DNA of 64,000 nucleotides from Leptasterias polaris. Lineage: Eukaryota; Echinodermata; Asteroidea; Forcipulatida; Asteriidae. The translations under genes and the position numbers were made by a program. This document shows, one piece after another, positions 1 to 12,458 of the stretch. Where the stretch lies: positions 5,701,001-5,765,000 of the forward strand of contig JAZGTN010000016.1 in NCBI GenBank assembly GCA_037783415.1, in the 5' to 3' direction. Each line of letters starts with the position of its first letter. Within the stretch, counting starts at the first letter, position 1. Below the pieces are notes generated by a model that did not search any database, was not told the origin of the DNA, and saw nothing but the letters and a program-made list of their open reading frames with translations.

Positions 1-1535
1 TTGAGGCAGGCATCGAGTAAGCTACAGAGGGTGGTTGGAAAAACTAGAACGACACTTTCGTAATTATTACCCGTTGTGAATGACGCAACTAATTGGTGGT
101 CATTTACCCCCCAAAGCCCGGATATCTAACGTCATCAGTTCGAAGATCGCGAATGACGTCATATACCGACCTTCCAAACCAGTAACTACCATGATCAATG
201 GACGTTTACCTTTGACATTTTGGCGTATTCAATGGGAGGTTTAACACGAATATCAGTAATATCCAATGTAACAATTTATATCTTAAGCCAGTGCCTTTCT
301 TTAGGTTTCGGATAAAGGCAGGGGACCAGTCTAATTACCTCGTTCGGCCCAACGGTATCATCCAAGACCTGTGGAATGGGCTGATTCGTACAATTCTTGT
401 TCAGGATGTTGTGATGCATGATGGGAACGATTGTACTGCTGCTGATCGGCGCACTGCGCACAATCACAACATGTACATGTATATTTGCACATGCATGTAC
501 ATGTGTAATGTACATGCGATAATGCATGGAGGCTCTTTGGATAATGTAAATGAATTTTTTAAATCAAAGTTGCAAGAAGAATGTTGCGATCGAGCCCTAT
601 TTTAAGTGCAAGGCAAAGAATGGTAATAGTTGCAATGGATTTACGCAATAGAGCGTTAATATTATTGATAGTCGAATATTTCGTAAACAGGAAGAGGGGT
701 CGGGGGTTATATTAGGTCAGGCGAATGGTTTAATGCGCATGTGCATTTACGTCAGCTCACCCCAGCGCCTTTAGATGAGGTACATGGACCAAGTGAAACT
801 ACCCCCCCCCCCTTCACCCCATCTCGTCGGTAGAGGGCCTGACTTTGCCATTTCAGTAAATAATGTTGTTGTAATTACGAGTGATTATAGGGACGACGTG
901 TAGAATAAACATGCTGGCCATGTGAGGGATGAGAGATAGTCCTCTAGTAATTAACCAAAGGACATCTTAAATCTACTCTCCACATGCTTGAAGGTACATT
1001 GTATGACACATCATTATTTCGTAGAAGATTCTTTCGTATCTTAGATTGCAATAAGCATCAACCAACCTAGAGTTATAAGTTAATAGCTATGTTTTGTCAA
1101 GCGTTTTTGTACACTCATTATAAAGACTAATATAGGAAAGAATCGTGTTGTTTGTCGTAAGTCATCCATACTGATGAATTCATTTTGTTTGCTTTCCTTT
1201 AAAAAAAGATTTTGTTTTCCCTTTTAAAATAGACTGTATGTATCTGATGCACCACCGTTTTGTTTGTTTTTAGAATTGTTTATAACTATATTGATAAGAC
1301 TATGGTGCAGTAATTAAAAACGCTCCTCTAATCCAAAAGCTTGTTGTGTTCTCGTTAGGAAACATCTTAATTATTAATGGCAGAAAGAATCACTCCAGCC
1401 TATAAATTTGGAAAAGACGCTCATGAATTAATCGCTTGACCTTGTCAACATTATTCTATTTATATACATGTATATGAGAAAGGTTATTAGAAGCTAGGTT
1501 AGGATTCAAATAAAGGCTTAGTCTCCAATCGAAGT
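1..1535. other. intergenic DNA, no gene seen
   Basis: AT-rich, non-coding sequence. The open frames near 276-605 are short, low in complexity (Met/His-rich from ATG/CAT repeats) and match no family I know. There is a C run near 801-811. I see no supported promoter, RNA gene or exon. Confidence 0.5.
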
Positions 1536-1597
1536 AAGACCGTGTCCGTATTAGCAGCTACATCTACTGCTACATCTGGATCGTCGCGTCATCATCA

Positions 1598-2141
1598 GGG
1601 CCCAACTTCATTGAGCTGCTTAAAGGGTGTGTACAACATTGGCAAGAATGAAAATATAAATGTTCACAGATTTGCACAAAACTGACATGGTATACATAAA
1701 GATGGTCATGGTGGAAAACTTCCCTTGAAATAGTTTTGCTTGAAATGCCATAGTTTTAGGAAATGAGTAAAATAATAGTCTTTATCCTGCAGGATAAATT
1801 CCGATGTTTGAAAAGAAGTTAAAACACATAAGGGGGTTTTTCACTGTTTTCTCATGACTCCGAAGACCGGTTTAGCTTAAACTTTCACAGGTTTGTTATT
1901 TCATGTATATGTTAGGTCACATAAAGTGTGGATACAGGTCTTTGGCAATTACCAATGTTGTACACACCCTTTAAGCAGAAATTATTGCTTAACAATTGTC
2001 TGCTAAGCAGAAATGAGCAGGACACCAGCCACAAATTGTACATGTGACATGGCAGTTTGGCTGTTAACCTTATTCTGGTAAGCCGAATTTGGTTGTGCTT
2101 AGCTGCTTTTTGTGCTTAAGCAGCTCTATGAAATTGGGCCC
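1598..2141. mobile_element. inverted-repeat element, family B (GCTTAAGC type), inside family A
   Basis: It starts GGGCCCAACTTCATTGAGCT and ends AGCTCTATGAAATTGGGCCC, an inverted pair. Three further copies lie at 12863-13050, 14292-14482 and about 38019-38190, each near 190 bp. All share the order CTGCTTAAGCAG, an internal GAGCAGGACACCAG-like block and a closing AGCTNTATGA block. The extra length here is a third element at 1624-1970. Confidence 0.75.
1624..1970. mobile_element. TTAA-flanked inverted-repeat element (piggyBac-like MITE)
   Basis: A 347-bp element with inverted ends AGGGTGTGTACAACATTGG / CCAATGTTGTACACACCCT, flanked by TTAA on both sides (1620-1623 and 1971-1974). Removing it with one TTAA restores GAGCTGCTTAAGCAGAAA, the sequence of the uninterrupted family B copy at 14292. 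TTAA duplication is known for piggyBac-superfamily transposons; there is no transposase here, so the assignment rests on the target site alone. Confidence 0.8.
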
Positions 2142-2213
2142 AGGTAGTGAACGTTCTTGACAAGACTCTTAGCAACAGCCGTAGCCAATAGCCGCCAATT
2201 TGGAAACGGCCTT

Positions 2214-3982
2214 ATTCTATGTTTACATCACATGACCCGAAAAAGCTGTTAGCGTTGAAACCTCTTACATGGTTGCAATTTGACTGTTTTTACATATTTA
2301 GGTCTTCCTTTGACCTCAGTGAGGGCGCTGTTTGAGCTTGTGACGTCATATGTACTGGGTTATAAGTGACAGATAAATGTGTTCAAAACTGCCTAATTAA
2401 AAGAAATTAAAACGTGATGTCCAAAAGATAGGCAGCCTCTTTGGTGAAAACCATCATAAGATTCAAGAGTTTTCAGTTTATATATATATATTTTTTGAAC
2501 CCAAGAAGGGTTCAGCTTATTTCCTAGCTTTGTCAAACGTCGAAAAATTACTTATAATGTTGTTTATTAAAAAGCATTGTTTAACATCATTACACTTACA
2601 GGCGAGCACAGAATCACCCATAGCTTCTTACCTTTAATGTAACTTCTTTATTTAAACGTTTAAAAAACCTCTTTGTAAATACTGTTTTACAACCATTTTA
2701 AGGTAAGGCATTTCGGTAAAAAGGCGAATATTCTCTGAGGTGGATTCGAAGGAAAAATTAGGTGTGTATCAAAGGAGTTTAAAAGAACTGTCATGATATT
2801 TACTTCATCCCTTAGGCCTAAGTGAACGCTTTTAACATCAGTATAAGGAATATTTGGCGATCGTTCAGTTTGATGCACATTCAACATAAATAGGGCCCAT
2901 GCCGCATGATATTCAAATGAAAATGGAACAAACGGTCACATCAAAAGAAAGGTTATCTTCAGTGCTTTTTTCCATTGCCCTTTAATGGTGTGCGGGTATA
3001 ATGCATTGTGATGAGTTCATACTTGTCTCTAGTCATCCACCCCTCCCACGCATCCATGCCCCACGCGTCTACCTTGGAGAAAATGTCACTTGCGAATACA
3101 CACCTCTTCACGGACGCAAGAGGGCGCATTATGAGTTGTCACTTTGGGGTTTAAAAACATTATAAATAGTTACATAATTTACAAAACAAATGAGATTGTT
3201 CTGTTACAATACACCCCACTCATATACACAAATAAAACCCAAACAAAATATATAAGTATAATAGTATAAACACCCTTCGAAAAAGGTGACAATTAATTTA
3301 ATTGGGTATTAATTATGAGAATGTACTTGTTATTTTAGTGTAGATTTATTTCGTATTTTTGTGCAAAGGAAAACATTTACAACTGGCCATTTTATGGCAA
3401 GATAACTACACCATCAGATATTGGTATCCTGTAGTCGTATATCCAGTATAGACCTTTCTATTGTAACGTCACATCCCGAGTTTTTGCCAACCAAGGTTGG
3501 AAAACTATGGAAAGCCATAACTGCAAATCAAAAACAGATAGCCATAGTTTGTAGCAATGTTACATAAATATCCAAAAATAGTGTTGAATTTGTTGGAAAC
3601 AAATCAACCAATCATGGAAGGTATTTCAGTTCATGTATCTTTACAGAAAATGTTTAATTTGGTCACAACATTTTTAACACGATTGAATGTTTTGCTAACA
3701 TTCGGCCGTCCATGCCAACCGGCGCACTTTGTTTATCAACAATGGAAAGTTCTATGGTTCAATATATACCAGAGTTACAATTACATTCACTGTAAGAATA
3801 CCGAAAGAGAAACAATGTCAAATCCGGTCATCAATCTTACGCCCTTGATTTCATTAAAATCGCATCGCATCCCTATTCAAGATCTCGTTAAAATAAAAGG
3901 CAATTTTTACGAGATGAAATGATTCTATCTTCCCAATTAAATCAAAATAATATGATCAATTCAAATCACACTAAACCGCCTT
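2214..3982. other. intergenic DNA, no gene seen
   Basis: Non-coding sequence with a (TA)n stretch near 2480. The 121-codon frame at 3557-3922 has no recognisable domain, no initiation context and no partner exon, so I do not call it. Confidence 0.5.
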
Positions 3983-4122
3983 AAACCCTTACATAGGCCA
4001 TGTCGTTGACGTCAAACAATAGAAACGCGCGCGTATAGTACGCGTCACGCTCAGTCAATAATAGGTTTTCATTTGACCTTAGTGAGGAGGGTGCATTTTG
4101 AGTGACATCAGATGCAGGGGTC
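3983..4122 (-). mobile_element. palindromic element, family E
   Basis: Inverted copy of the element at 19575-19715. Read on the minus strand it shares the order CCCCTGCAT, GATGTCAC, CTCACTAAGGTCAA, GACTGAGCGTG, TATTGTTTGACGTCAA with that copy. Ends are imperfect inverted repeats. Non-coding. Confidence 0.6.
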
Positions 4123-7100
4123 GAACATTCGGTGGTAGTTTGGCGATGTAAGACGCCTTGCATGAAAGGTACTAACATCAACCAAGCAAAAACTAATAGC
4201 GGGCAAAAATAGCAAACTATAAAATTAACATAATACATTAGTGAAATGTAAATCAAACATCCCCAACTTAACGACCTTGATAGTATTTTCAGAAACTCAT
4301 AGTTGAAGGCTTAATGTCAGTGGAGTACATTATTTAGGCCAATGATCAGTTTATCAATTCAAGAGGTATACACGAGTATCCTCCCGTACAATTTACTTCT
4401 TAGAAACGGTATCTCTAAGACATGTCTGACATTTACAAACCATCTTCCTTTTATACGCCGGACCTTGAGATCATTTATAACCTACATTTTATTCTCTCTC
4501 TCTTTCTCAGATTTATGAACAAGGTCGAGTATTTCTCATAATGAATTCAATCTTTTGGCCAGCCTATTTCTGGAAGGACACTTTGCCTATATACAAATAT
4601 CTACTTGAATCCTTATAATGCCCCGCACGTATAAATTGTTTTATAATGGAGTACAGTATAGTGAAGAAGACAACCAATTATAAAGTAAACATTATAACCT
4701 CTTTTTACATTAAAATGTAACATTTAAAAATGAGAATTTATAAGCTTTATGATATTACTATCACTTAATAATAATCATCATAATAATATATTTATTCATA
4801 TTTATCTTGCTGTGTTTTAGGGTGTTTTTTTATGATGAAATCTAACTTTATCATTTTGAAGTTGGCACTGTACCAAGCACTTCTGGGGAAAATATATTTC
4901 AAGATACTTATACTTGTTATCTATTTTAATGTTGTTTGTCTGACATTGCAATTTAAGTAAGCGTTATATTTTAGTTAGGCCTATTTTGAAATTTTTAAAT
5001 ATGTATTTTGTACAAAGGTTTTGGAAAACTAGAGGATTTGAATGACGGGGTACTCCATTTTAAATGAATGATTTACCTCTTTGATACGTTTCTTTATGAA
5101 TTTTTTAGGATTTGGAATTCGAATGAACAATTTTCCTCTGACTGGTGTACCATCTCTTCGTGTCTTAAAAACCACATTTTGATATTTTGTTAATTTTAAG
5201 AAATGTGACGCAGTATGACTTGTCAATAATTTACCTACCTTTTTCGGTCCGCACCTCTACAAAAAAGTTCGTTAGCAAGAGCACCCTATGATAGTTATCT
5301 CTATACTTTCCAACCATGGACAATAAAAGACTTGACGTCAGTGTGCGCTGAAAATAGCACCTAACTCACATAGGCCTAACCATGATTGTTTATGTAGTAT
5401 AAATTGAAACGGCACTCAAAGCACAGTAAGAAAGCTCAATCCAAATTAATTACATAACCTTCCCATGTTCTGGATTCGAGGTGGTTTTTGTGTGTGTGTA
5501 AAATAGCGGATTAATATTTGCAGAACAACGTTCTCTTTCCTAACGTAATTATTATAGACACTCCATTCAAGACGTAGCGCGTTAACAGCTACAAATTTTA
5601 CGTAAAACTAATGTCTTCGTTAAGGAAGTAAAATGTGCTGATATTCATTCTTTATTTGGTTGAATTAAGAACAACTTAGAGCGGGACGTGAACCTGCGAC
5701 CTCCGGATGAACATTCAAATGGAACCAAATATGGATATTATGCAAATAAGCTTTTGTTTTAAGATGTTTTGGCGCTTCAAAACCAGCGTCTTTGACTTCA
5801 GTTTAAATAAAATGACAATAGATTCGCATTTAACATCCCCGTGATCACCGCTTAGTCGGTGCGTGCATTGTCACTTATCGATGACTCGAGTACTACCTGT
5901 TTAGTTCATTATGTCAGCATGTGTGATCACACTAGAGCAAAGAGGCGTTTCGCACGCTATAAGTTTTACATGCTAAATCTACCGCTCTTCTCTCGATGGG
6001 GAGAACCAGAGGTTATAAGAGCCGCTTCCTACTAATTTCATATTATATATTGACCGATGAGCCTCGTTCTCATTAATAAGCACTTTTTCTGTACCTGTAG
6101 ACCTACTCCATACTTTCACTCTTATATCAAATTATTTAAAGATGCGAGGTTCAATTTTTGGCCGATTTCACCGCGAAAGTGTAGACTTAAACTTAAAAGC
6201 TATAATATTTTGAATAGATTCGAGAAAGTATCAGAAGGTTTCATTTAAGGATTTGCACGAAAAATTCGCCAGTGATAAATGGAAGTTAGTTAAAAACTAA
6301 ACATGAATTATTGTCGGGATCCCGGCATTATCTCACGTCCATCAGCTAAGTACAAACAATAATAATTGTGCATGTTGCGTGATTGTATTTTGTGCATTGT
6401 CCGTGGTATACAAGTTTCTGCTGTCAACATTTGTTGAAGAGCGTCTGACCTTTTTTCTGAAGCATTTTTCTTGAGTTGGACACTAAGATGACATTTTAGC
6501 CAAAAAGGTGATGTGCAGTCTAACGCTCAGACAGTAATGTTTCAGACATGAGCAGTTTCGACAGTTTTGAAAAGGTAAAACGTTAGTTATTGCCTCGTGA
6601 TCAAATTATAATGTTCTTAACTGAAGAAGTTAAGAGCATTCTCAAGACGACTGACAAAATCGCTTATTCCTGCATAACACAAGAAGAGGATTCTTGTGAA
6701 AGTGCAAACCATTAAATTTATACTTTAAATCATTCAAATGCCTTCAATTCCATTGTTGGTTTGGTTAACATTTCTGGAGAAATAACATTGTTTCAATGAT
6801 CCTAAAATAGTTAGAATTCCACCTTGAATATCATCGTCATTATTTAAGTTCTATTTAATTTAATGTTATATTTATTTCACATTGTCATCCTGAAGGACAG
6901 TTTATAAAATTTGTATTCAAGGGGAAGGAAGAACATAAACAGAGTTTTTAACAGAAATCAATCGAACGGGTTTACAGTGTTGATGCTTATAATAAAGTTT
7001 ACCTTAAGAACATAAGCATTGACTGTAATATATAGGCCTATATGATATTGATAATATATATATATATATATGTGTAGGTAGTGTGTGTGATTTTAACATG

Positions 7101-7495
7101 TAGGCCGTAAGCTAAGCTTTTGTACCACATTAACAAACGGACAAGGACATAAAATACATTAAAGTAAGACTATTGGTACAATGTAAGGATTGGCTTAACA
7201 AATAAAAAATAAAATAAAAAGGTAAATTCTTGGACGCAACTTTTGATTATCGATTTCAGCACTTAATAATTTTTCAAATTAAGGTGTTATTATCTTTATT
7301 GTTCATTATTGAAAATATATGGTATCGGAGGCCGGTAGGCCAAACACAATCAAACTTAAGCTACATTTCTATTTAACATACATAAGTTGAGAGTTCATCT
7401 TAGCCAAAATTCTCGCTCATTTCAAAGTGCTGTTGTGCAAATTTGGAGCAGTGTACCACCAAATGTTAAATTGGCTAAAACTACTGATTAATTAA
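4123..7495. other. intergenic DNA, no gene seen
   Basis: AT-rich, non-coding. The minus-strand text of 5680-5705 (GGTCGCAGGTTCACGTCCCGC) resembles a tRNA-type B box and is probably a SINE remnant. A (TA)n run lies at about 7048-7072. No exon with convincing family similarity was found. Confidence 0.5.
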
Positions 7496-7530
7496 GACAC
7501 GGGTAAATACACATCATTCCGTTCAATTAA

Positions 7531-7893
7531 GACCCGGGTTGGAACACATCTGTTCAATCAAGACCCGGGTTGGAACACATCTGTTCAATCAAGACCCGGG
7601 TTGGAACACATCTGTTTAATCAAGACCCGGGTTGGAACACATCTTTTCAATCAAGACCCGGGTTGGAACACATCTGTTCAATCAAGACCCGGGATGGAAC
7701 ACATCTGTTCAATCAAGACCCGGGTTGGAACACATCTGTTCAATCAAGACCCGGGATGGAACACATCTGTTCAATCAAGACCCGGGTTGGAACACATCTG
7801 TTCAATCAAGACCCGGGTTGGAACACATCTGTTCAATCAAGACCCGGGTTGGAACACATCTGTTCAATCAAGACCCGGGTTGAAACACATGGC
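7531..7893. repeat. 31-bp minisatellite, about 12 copies
   Basis: The motif GACCCGGGTTGGAACACATC recurs from 7531 to 7872 at exactly 31-bp spacing, 12 starts in all. Variants include GGGATGG for GGGTTGG and TTTAATC for TTCAATC. A diverged copy precedes it at about 7496-7530. Because 31 is not a multiple of 3 and the unit has no stop in any forward frame, all three forward frames stay open; the resulting long frames are by-products of the repeat. Confidence 0.95.
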
Positions 7894-10654
7894 TCAATCC
7901 ATTTTATCACAATGAGTTTAACTTACTTTTTTTCCTCTTCCTTTTCAACTTCTATTATTCTCTCATTTTCCAGTGTTTTTGTGAACTTTTGACTGTGTAG
8001 AGACGACTTGAAATACAAACTTGTTTTCTTCTTCCTTGTCTTTCTTTCTCTTTTTTGTCAAGCGGATATAGGGACCTCACGGCGATATTTGCAGCATATA
8101 AACCGTCTGTGAATATTTTTACTATTATACTTAAAATATTTAAAAGGGAGATTTGTTGACTTAAAAACAGAAATTCTGTGGCATGGGAGTGTTTTAGATT
8201 TTTTTTATTCGTTGCAGTAGCTGTGGTCATGGACCCTTTTTGCAGCAACTATAGCCCTTTTGGGGAATAACACTATACTTTCAAATAAAATTATAATAGG
8301 AATTAAGATAACGTTGTTGCTGACTTCAAATTGTACACAGGCTGATTTATGAACAACTCCAATAGATAGGCCCTAAAGGTGACGAAGCCGATGCTGTAAT
8401 GTATTCAATTGACTCCTGAGAGATGGATGATTTTTTTTCCAATTTCTTATTTCAAAGTGTGATACAATCTGCCTGATCCTCTCCTTTCCATGCCCAAGGT
8501 CAGACAGCGATTTGTTCGCCGGATCGAGCCGGGCGGACCTAAAGGCACTTGCCCGTCATTCGCCCCGTTGTTTCTTCTGTCGCTTGAGCTGCTTCGCGTT
8601 ATCTTCGCCACACGGGTTGACGTCGCCCCTCTCCCTCGACCTTTCCTAGATCATTTTGATTTCGTCACAATAAAAAAGACTGAGAAAGTCGTGGGCTTCT
8701 GGACGTTTTGGGGTTGAATTGTACATTTTATGTAACCGCGTTTGCAAGCGATTAAGTATCCGAGGTGGCTGATGGCTAGTATCGTACACACGGCGTGATA
8801 AGCCCGTGACTTGCCAAGCACGTAGGAAACATAATAAGCACGGTGAACTTGATTGGAATGTCACTGGTTCACCGTGACAAGGCCTCTAGAACTCATTTCC
8901 GCTGAGGACGTGCTGCTCTCTTTAACAACGCCCCTCTATTTCATCATTCCTTTTGATATTCCTTTGCCTCTATAACTTTTAGATTTCCTCTTCGTGTTCC
9001 TACAACGATTCATTGTCGCCCACTTGTCCTTTTTCCGTTTAGTTTAGTTGTCACACTCATATTTATATTTTCCGTTGTTGCCACTTTTCCGTAATCGTTA
9101 CTTTTACCCTATTCAGAAATGTCAAAACCACGGTGCATTTTACTTCTTATACTCCCTCTACATAAAATCACAGCAATTTTCAACGATGACATTTAATACC
9201 GTTTACTGTTTATTTTACCGTAATCCAGATGCAGTGTACAAAAAGTACAATTTTACGAATATTTCCAGTGGCTTATATATGTTTCTGCTCGGCTGATCGA
9301 TCTGTCCGCATGTATAGCTTCATGATGGTGTGTAGAGCATGCACAATGTGGAGCTGTTAACGGAAAAATACATCGGGCGCAGTCAGAATTTCAGGATGCA
9401 GTTTTGGGGGACTTTTTTTTACTAACTTTGTGTCTTCAAATAAGCCAGAAGGGATATGAACTGGGGTGAAGGGGGTGGGAATATGGCATGGAAGGGTTAT
9501 GTAGGTTTCGATGGAACGTAAATTCAGAGTCGAATTGGATTCAGTTTGAACGCATTATTTTGTATATTGTGTTTCTGTTAGCTCACTTCAACCGAGGATG
9601 AAAATGTGCTGTGAATGTACATGTGACGACCAAGTCTTTACAAATTGAAACACGTCAAGTTTCGTGAATAAAATTATAAGACTATCTTTGTGTTCTGTAT
9701 CAAAATGTTTCCATATACGATGCTTCAAAGGAGTACAGTCTGGTTCCCCTGTGCGTAAAAAGTATTGTCCTCGTTAATACTCAAGGGACACCTGACTAAA
9801 ATGGCCGCAAAAATATCTCGTCAAAGTAAACGTAATCTCATCGTGTCCCGTGTCTTCTCTTACAAAGGCAATATAGATCGTTCTCACTGCTGACGTGTGC
9901 CAATCACATGCACGCTTCGTTTTCAATGGTCTCCCGCAGTGACGTGTTCTTTACACTGTGATTTCCTTAACTGGTTCCCCATAAATGCACAAGTTATTAC
10001 ATATCATGGTGCAACCATGTTGTTTTATCTCCCATTCAAACCAATGTAACCAAACCGAGGCTAGAAGGGAAAAATAGTCTGTTCTTCTGGTGAAATGAGA
10101 ATCAGGAGTGGCTGATTGCAGACGATGAATATGGTAGCACCTTACATGTCTTTATCCTAATTGGTCAGTTTTGAATGACGTGAACATTTTCTTTTTCTGG
10201 GCTTTCTCAACATTTACCACGCATCCATCATTTTCTGAGCGTCGAAAATCATTATTATGGTTACTGATTTGCACTACATCGTTTCCAGCCTCTTTTCAGT
10301 TGCGTTAATTTAAATTGACAACAACAAATTTACAACAAACAAATCTGCACTCTGTTGCTGATAAAATAATCTTCTTGGTCGTTGTATGTAAATAATCTCG
10401 ACAAAAATTAGGCCGCCAGACAAATAGACTGCTGTCACTTTCAGTTTTCCTAAACTTTGACCGTATTGATACAGGTTATCCAAACAAGACGGGTTCAAAA
10501 ATATCTTGTGTGTAAATCTCTTGACCTTTTTTCAAACACTTTTGTAATGTTTCCCTTTGCAAGCATAAGATTGTTGAACAATATTCCTATATCTATCCCA
10601 ATATTTTCCCCCACAGTAAATGATAAAATACCTTTTGGGCATAATTGTTGTCTG

Positions 10655-10655
<1 letters not shown>
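7894..10655. other. intergenic DNA with a GC-richer island
   Basis: Mostly AT-rich and non-coding. The stretch 8490-8710 is visibly richer in GC and CpG (CGCCGGATCGAGCCGGGCGG and following bases). It could be an unmethylated promoter-like island or an old insertion; no coding exon is supported there. A family-like tag AACCAAACCGAGGCTAGAAG occurs near 10048. Confidence 0.4.
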
Positions 10656-10685
<30 letters not shown>

Positions 10686-11096
10686 TAAAACTTGTAAAGC
10701 GCCATCTATCTAAGACTAAACTTATTCCGAGGCGCATAAAAAACCAAACAAAAACAAAAAACAGAAAGAGTAACCAAAAAGATTACAAATTACGTAGCTT
10801 AGAAAGAAATAAGAGCACATTGAATAAAACAGATTTACATAAATGTGTCGGCAAAAACAAGTGGAAAAAATAACAAACAGATAGTCAATCATAATAAACA
10901 TCCAGTGAAAGTTGAAGTCTCCAACAATCAACAATTTATTGAGAGACGCGGAAAGTATTGCAACATATTCAGAAAACTCATCAAGAAACATTCTAGGGGT
11001 AAAACGATTTTTTGAACTATACGGTGGTCTATAAATGATGACAACGTCAGTAGTTCGTGCCTGGCAAAAGTACACAATGTATTTGATCTCAAGCAT
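10656..11096 (-). mobile_element. LINE remnant: endonuclease piece plus 3' tail
   Basis: On the minus strand 11096-10902 encodes an AP-endonuclease fragment of a non-LTR retrotransposon, with VVIIYRPPYS and the metal-site block IVGDFNFH, in the usual order with FLDEFSEY between them. The frame then loses similarity. At 10656-10740 there is a LINE/SINE-like tail (minus strand: GGCGCTTTACAAG followed by (ATT)n). The centre, including the reverse transcriptase, is absent. The block order looks CR1/L2-like. Dead copy. Confidence 0.75.
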
Positions 11097-12441
11097 AGGT
11101 CACTCACCCCATCTCGTGTTCTTTCTTCCTCCTTTGTGTTCACTGTATCCTTCTTAAAGACACTGAACCCTTCATTATCTAGTTACGCAAGCCCATCATC
11201 ACCACCGTGGTTCACTAATTTGTATATATGATGTATCAATGCACAGCATCAGGAATCAGTGAAATCTTACAGTCATGATGATATCTTTACCATTGTCAAA
11301 TCTACATCCACCATCAGATTAAAGAGACAGATCAGATTATTACCTTTTATAAGAAAATTTTGCACGAAGATACAATTGTAAAGAGTAAAAAGCATCTTAC
11401 AATATGTTATTTCTAAATTATCTAAATCCAACAAACGAAATCATCATCATGTGTTTGTAAATCGAAGAGCCCATATAGTATCGGAATTAATGATGAACCA
11501 TCCCTTTGTAAGTTGCTTGAAAACTAGAGGAATGGAATGATTTACTCTTCCAGTAACCAATGATGTATCCCTTTCCGATGTTTTTGGAAAGCTATATAAT
11601 ACGGAGTGGAATGAATGTACTCTTTCAGTCTGAAGAATGTCAATTTTTTGTATATGTTTCTTGAAAATAGAAGATTAAACTGAATGTACTCTCATCAATG
11701 GTGTACCATTCCTTTAAATGTTGTTATAACAATTTAGACAGATAGTGGGCTGCAACTCTGTATGTCATCTGCTGTAAAAACCCTTCCAATTCTTTATAAT
11801 GAGCTGGACCTTTTTCTAAACCTCGGTTTGGGCTCTGTCTCCGACCTGGGCTCTGTCCTCAATTTTGGAGCAGTGTACATTTTGCACGGTGTTTCCAACA
11901 TCAAACAAAGCCAAGAGCTGGAGACGGTGCGAGTTTTGGAAAAAGCCCCTGATTGAGTTCATTATTTCACAGCAGCCAAGTATCGATTGTTTCATGCTAT
12001 AGTGTGCATCCATTAACCCCCAAGAACACGTATTCATCCGCACGCACTATTTTAAACATGACCCAAAGGTACACTGCTCGCGCAGTGATAATGTACTCTA
12101 TGCTTTAGTATCATTAAACACTATAAATGCACCGGTAGTCTTAATAGAATAGTATTTGGCCAATGTACAAATTTGAAAAGTAAAAACATGTTTCTCAGTG
12201 AGCTACAAACTTTGACAGATATTAGTGTTTTAATTAGCCTATTTGCCATTTCGCAAATACGGATTACGAAGTTGAGTTTGCCGTTGTTATTTTGTTGTGT
12301 GATGAAGTTGTTGACGGTTGCATGAGATATTTAAATTTTCTTTGTAACATAGGCTTAACTTTATAGTATGATGTAAATGGTATATTATTGTTTGTCATTT
12401 ATTTGTAAACATACTAAATCGCTTTTGTTTCCTTTCCACAG
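11097..12441. other. intergenic or 5' intronic DNA of the RGS gene
   Basis: Non-coding apart from an element at 11811-11948. It ends in a pyrimidine-rich acceptor (TTTCCTTTCCACAG, AG at 12440-12441), so at least part of this stretch is probably the intron after an untranslated first exon that I could not locate. Confidence 0.45.
11811..11948. mobile_element. inverted-repeat element, family D
   Basis: It shares CCTCGGTTTGGGCTCTGTCT and GGAGCAGTGTACATTTTGCA with the copy at 19001-19130. The left end AAACCTCGG-GGGCTCTGTCTCC is answered by an inverted GGAGAC...TTTTGG at the right. About 135 bp, non-coding. Confidence 0.65.
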
Positions 12442-12458
12442 CACCCGAATTTCGTTCC

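Larger units (their letters stand above)
1536..2213. mobile_element. inverted-repeat element, family A, with two others nested inside
   Basis: The ends are inverted copies of each other (left starts AAGACCGTGTCCG; right ends near GGAAACGGCCTT). They match the ends of four other copies in this window (29321-29439, 50297-50420, 63424-63564, 63604-63726), which are 120-140 bp long. This copy is 678 bp because a family B element (1598-2141) is inserted in its middle. Non-autonomous, MITE-like; no coding capacity. Confidence 0.75.

Noticed and set aside
7531..7893. CRISPR array
   Set aside because: The units are contiguous with no unique spacers, and the genome is eukaryotic. It is a minisatellite.
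10310..10663. Short open frames on both strands
   Set aside because: No similarity recognised, AT-rich composition, no exon signals.
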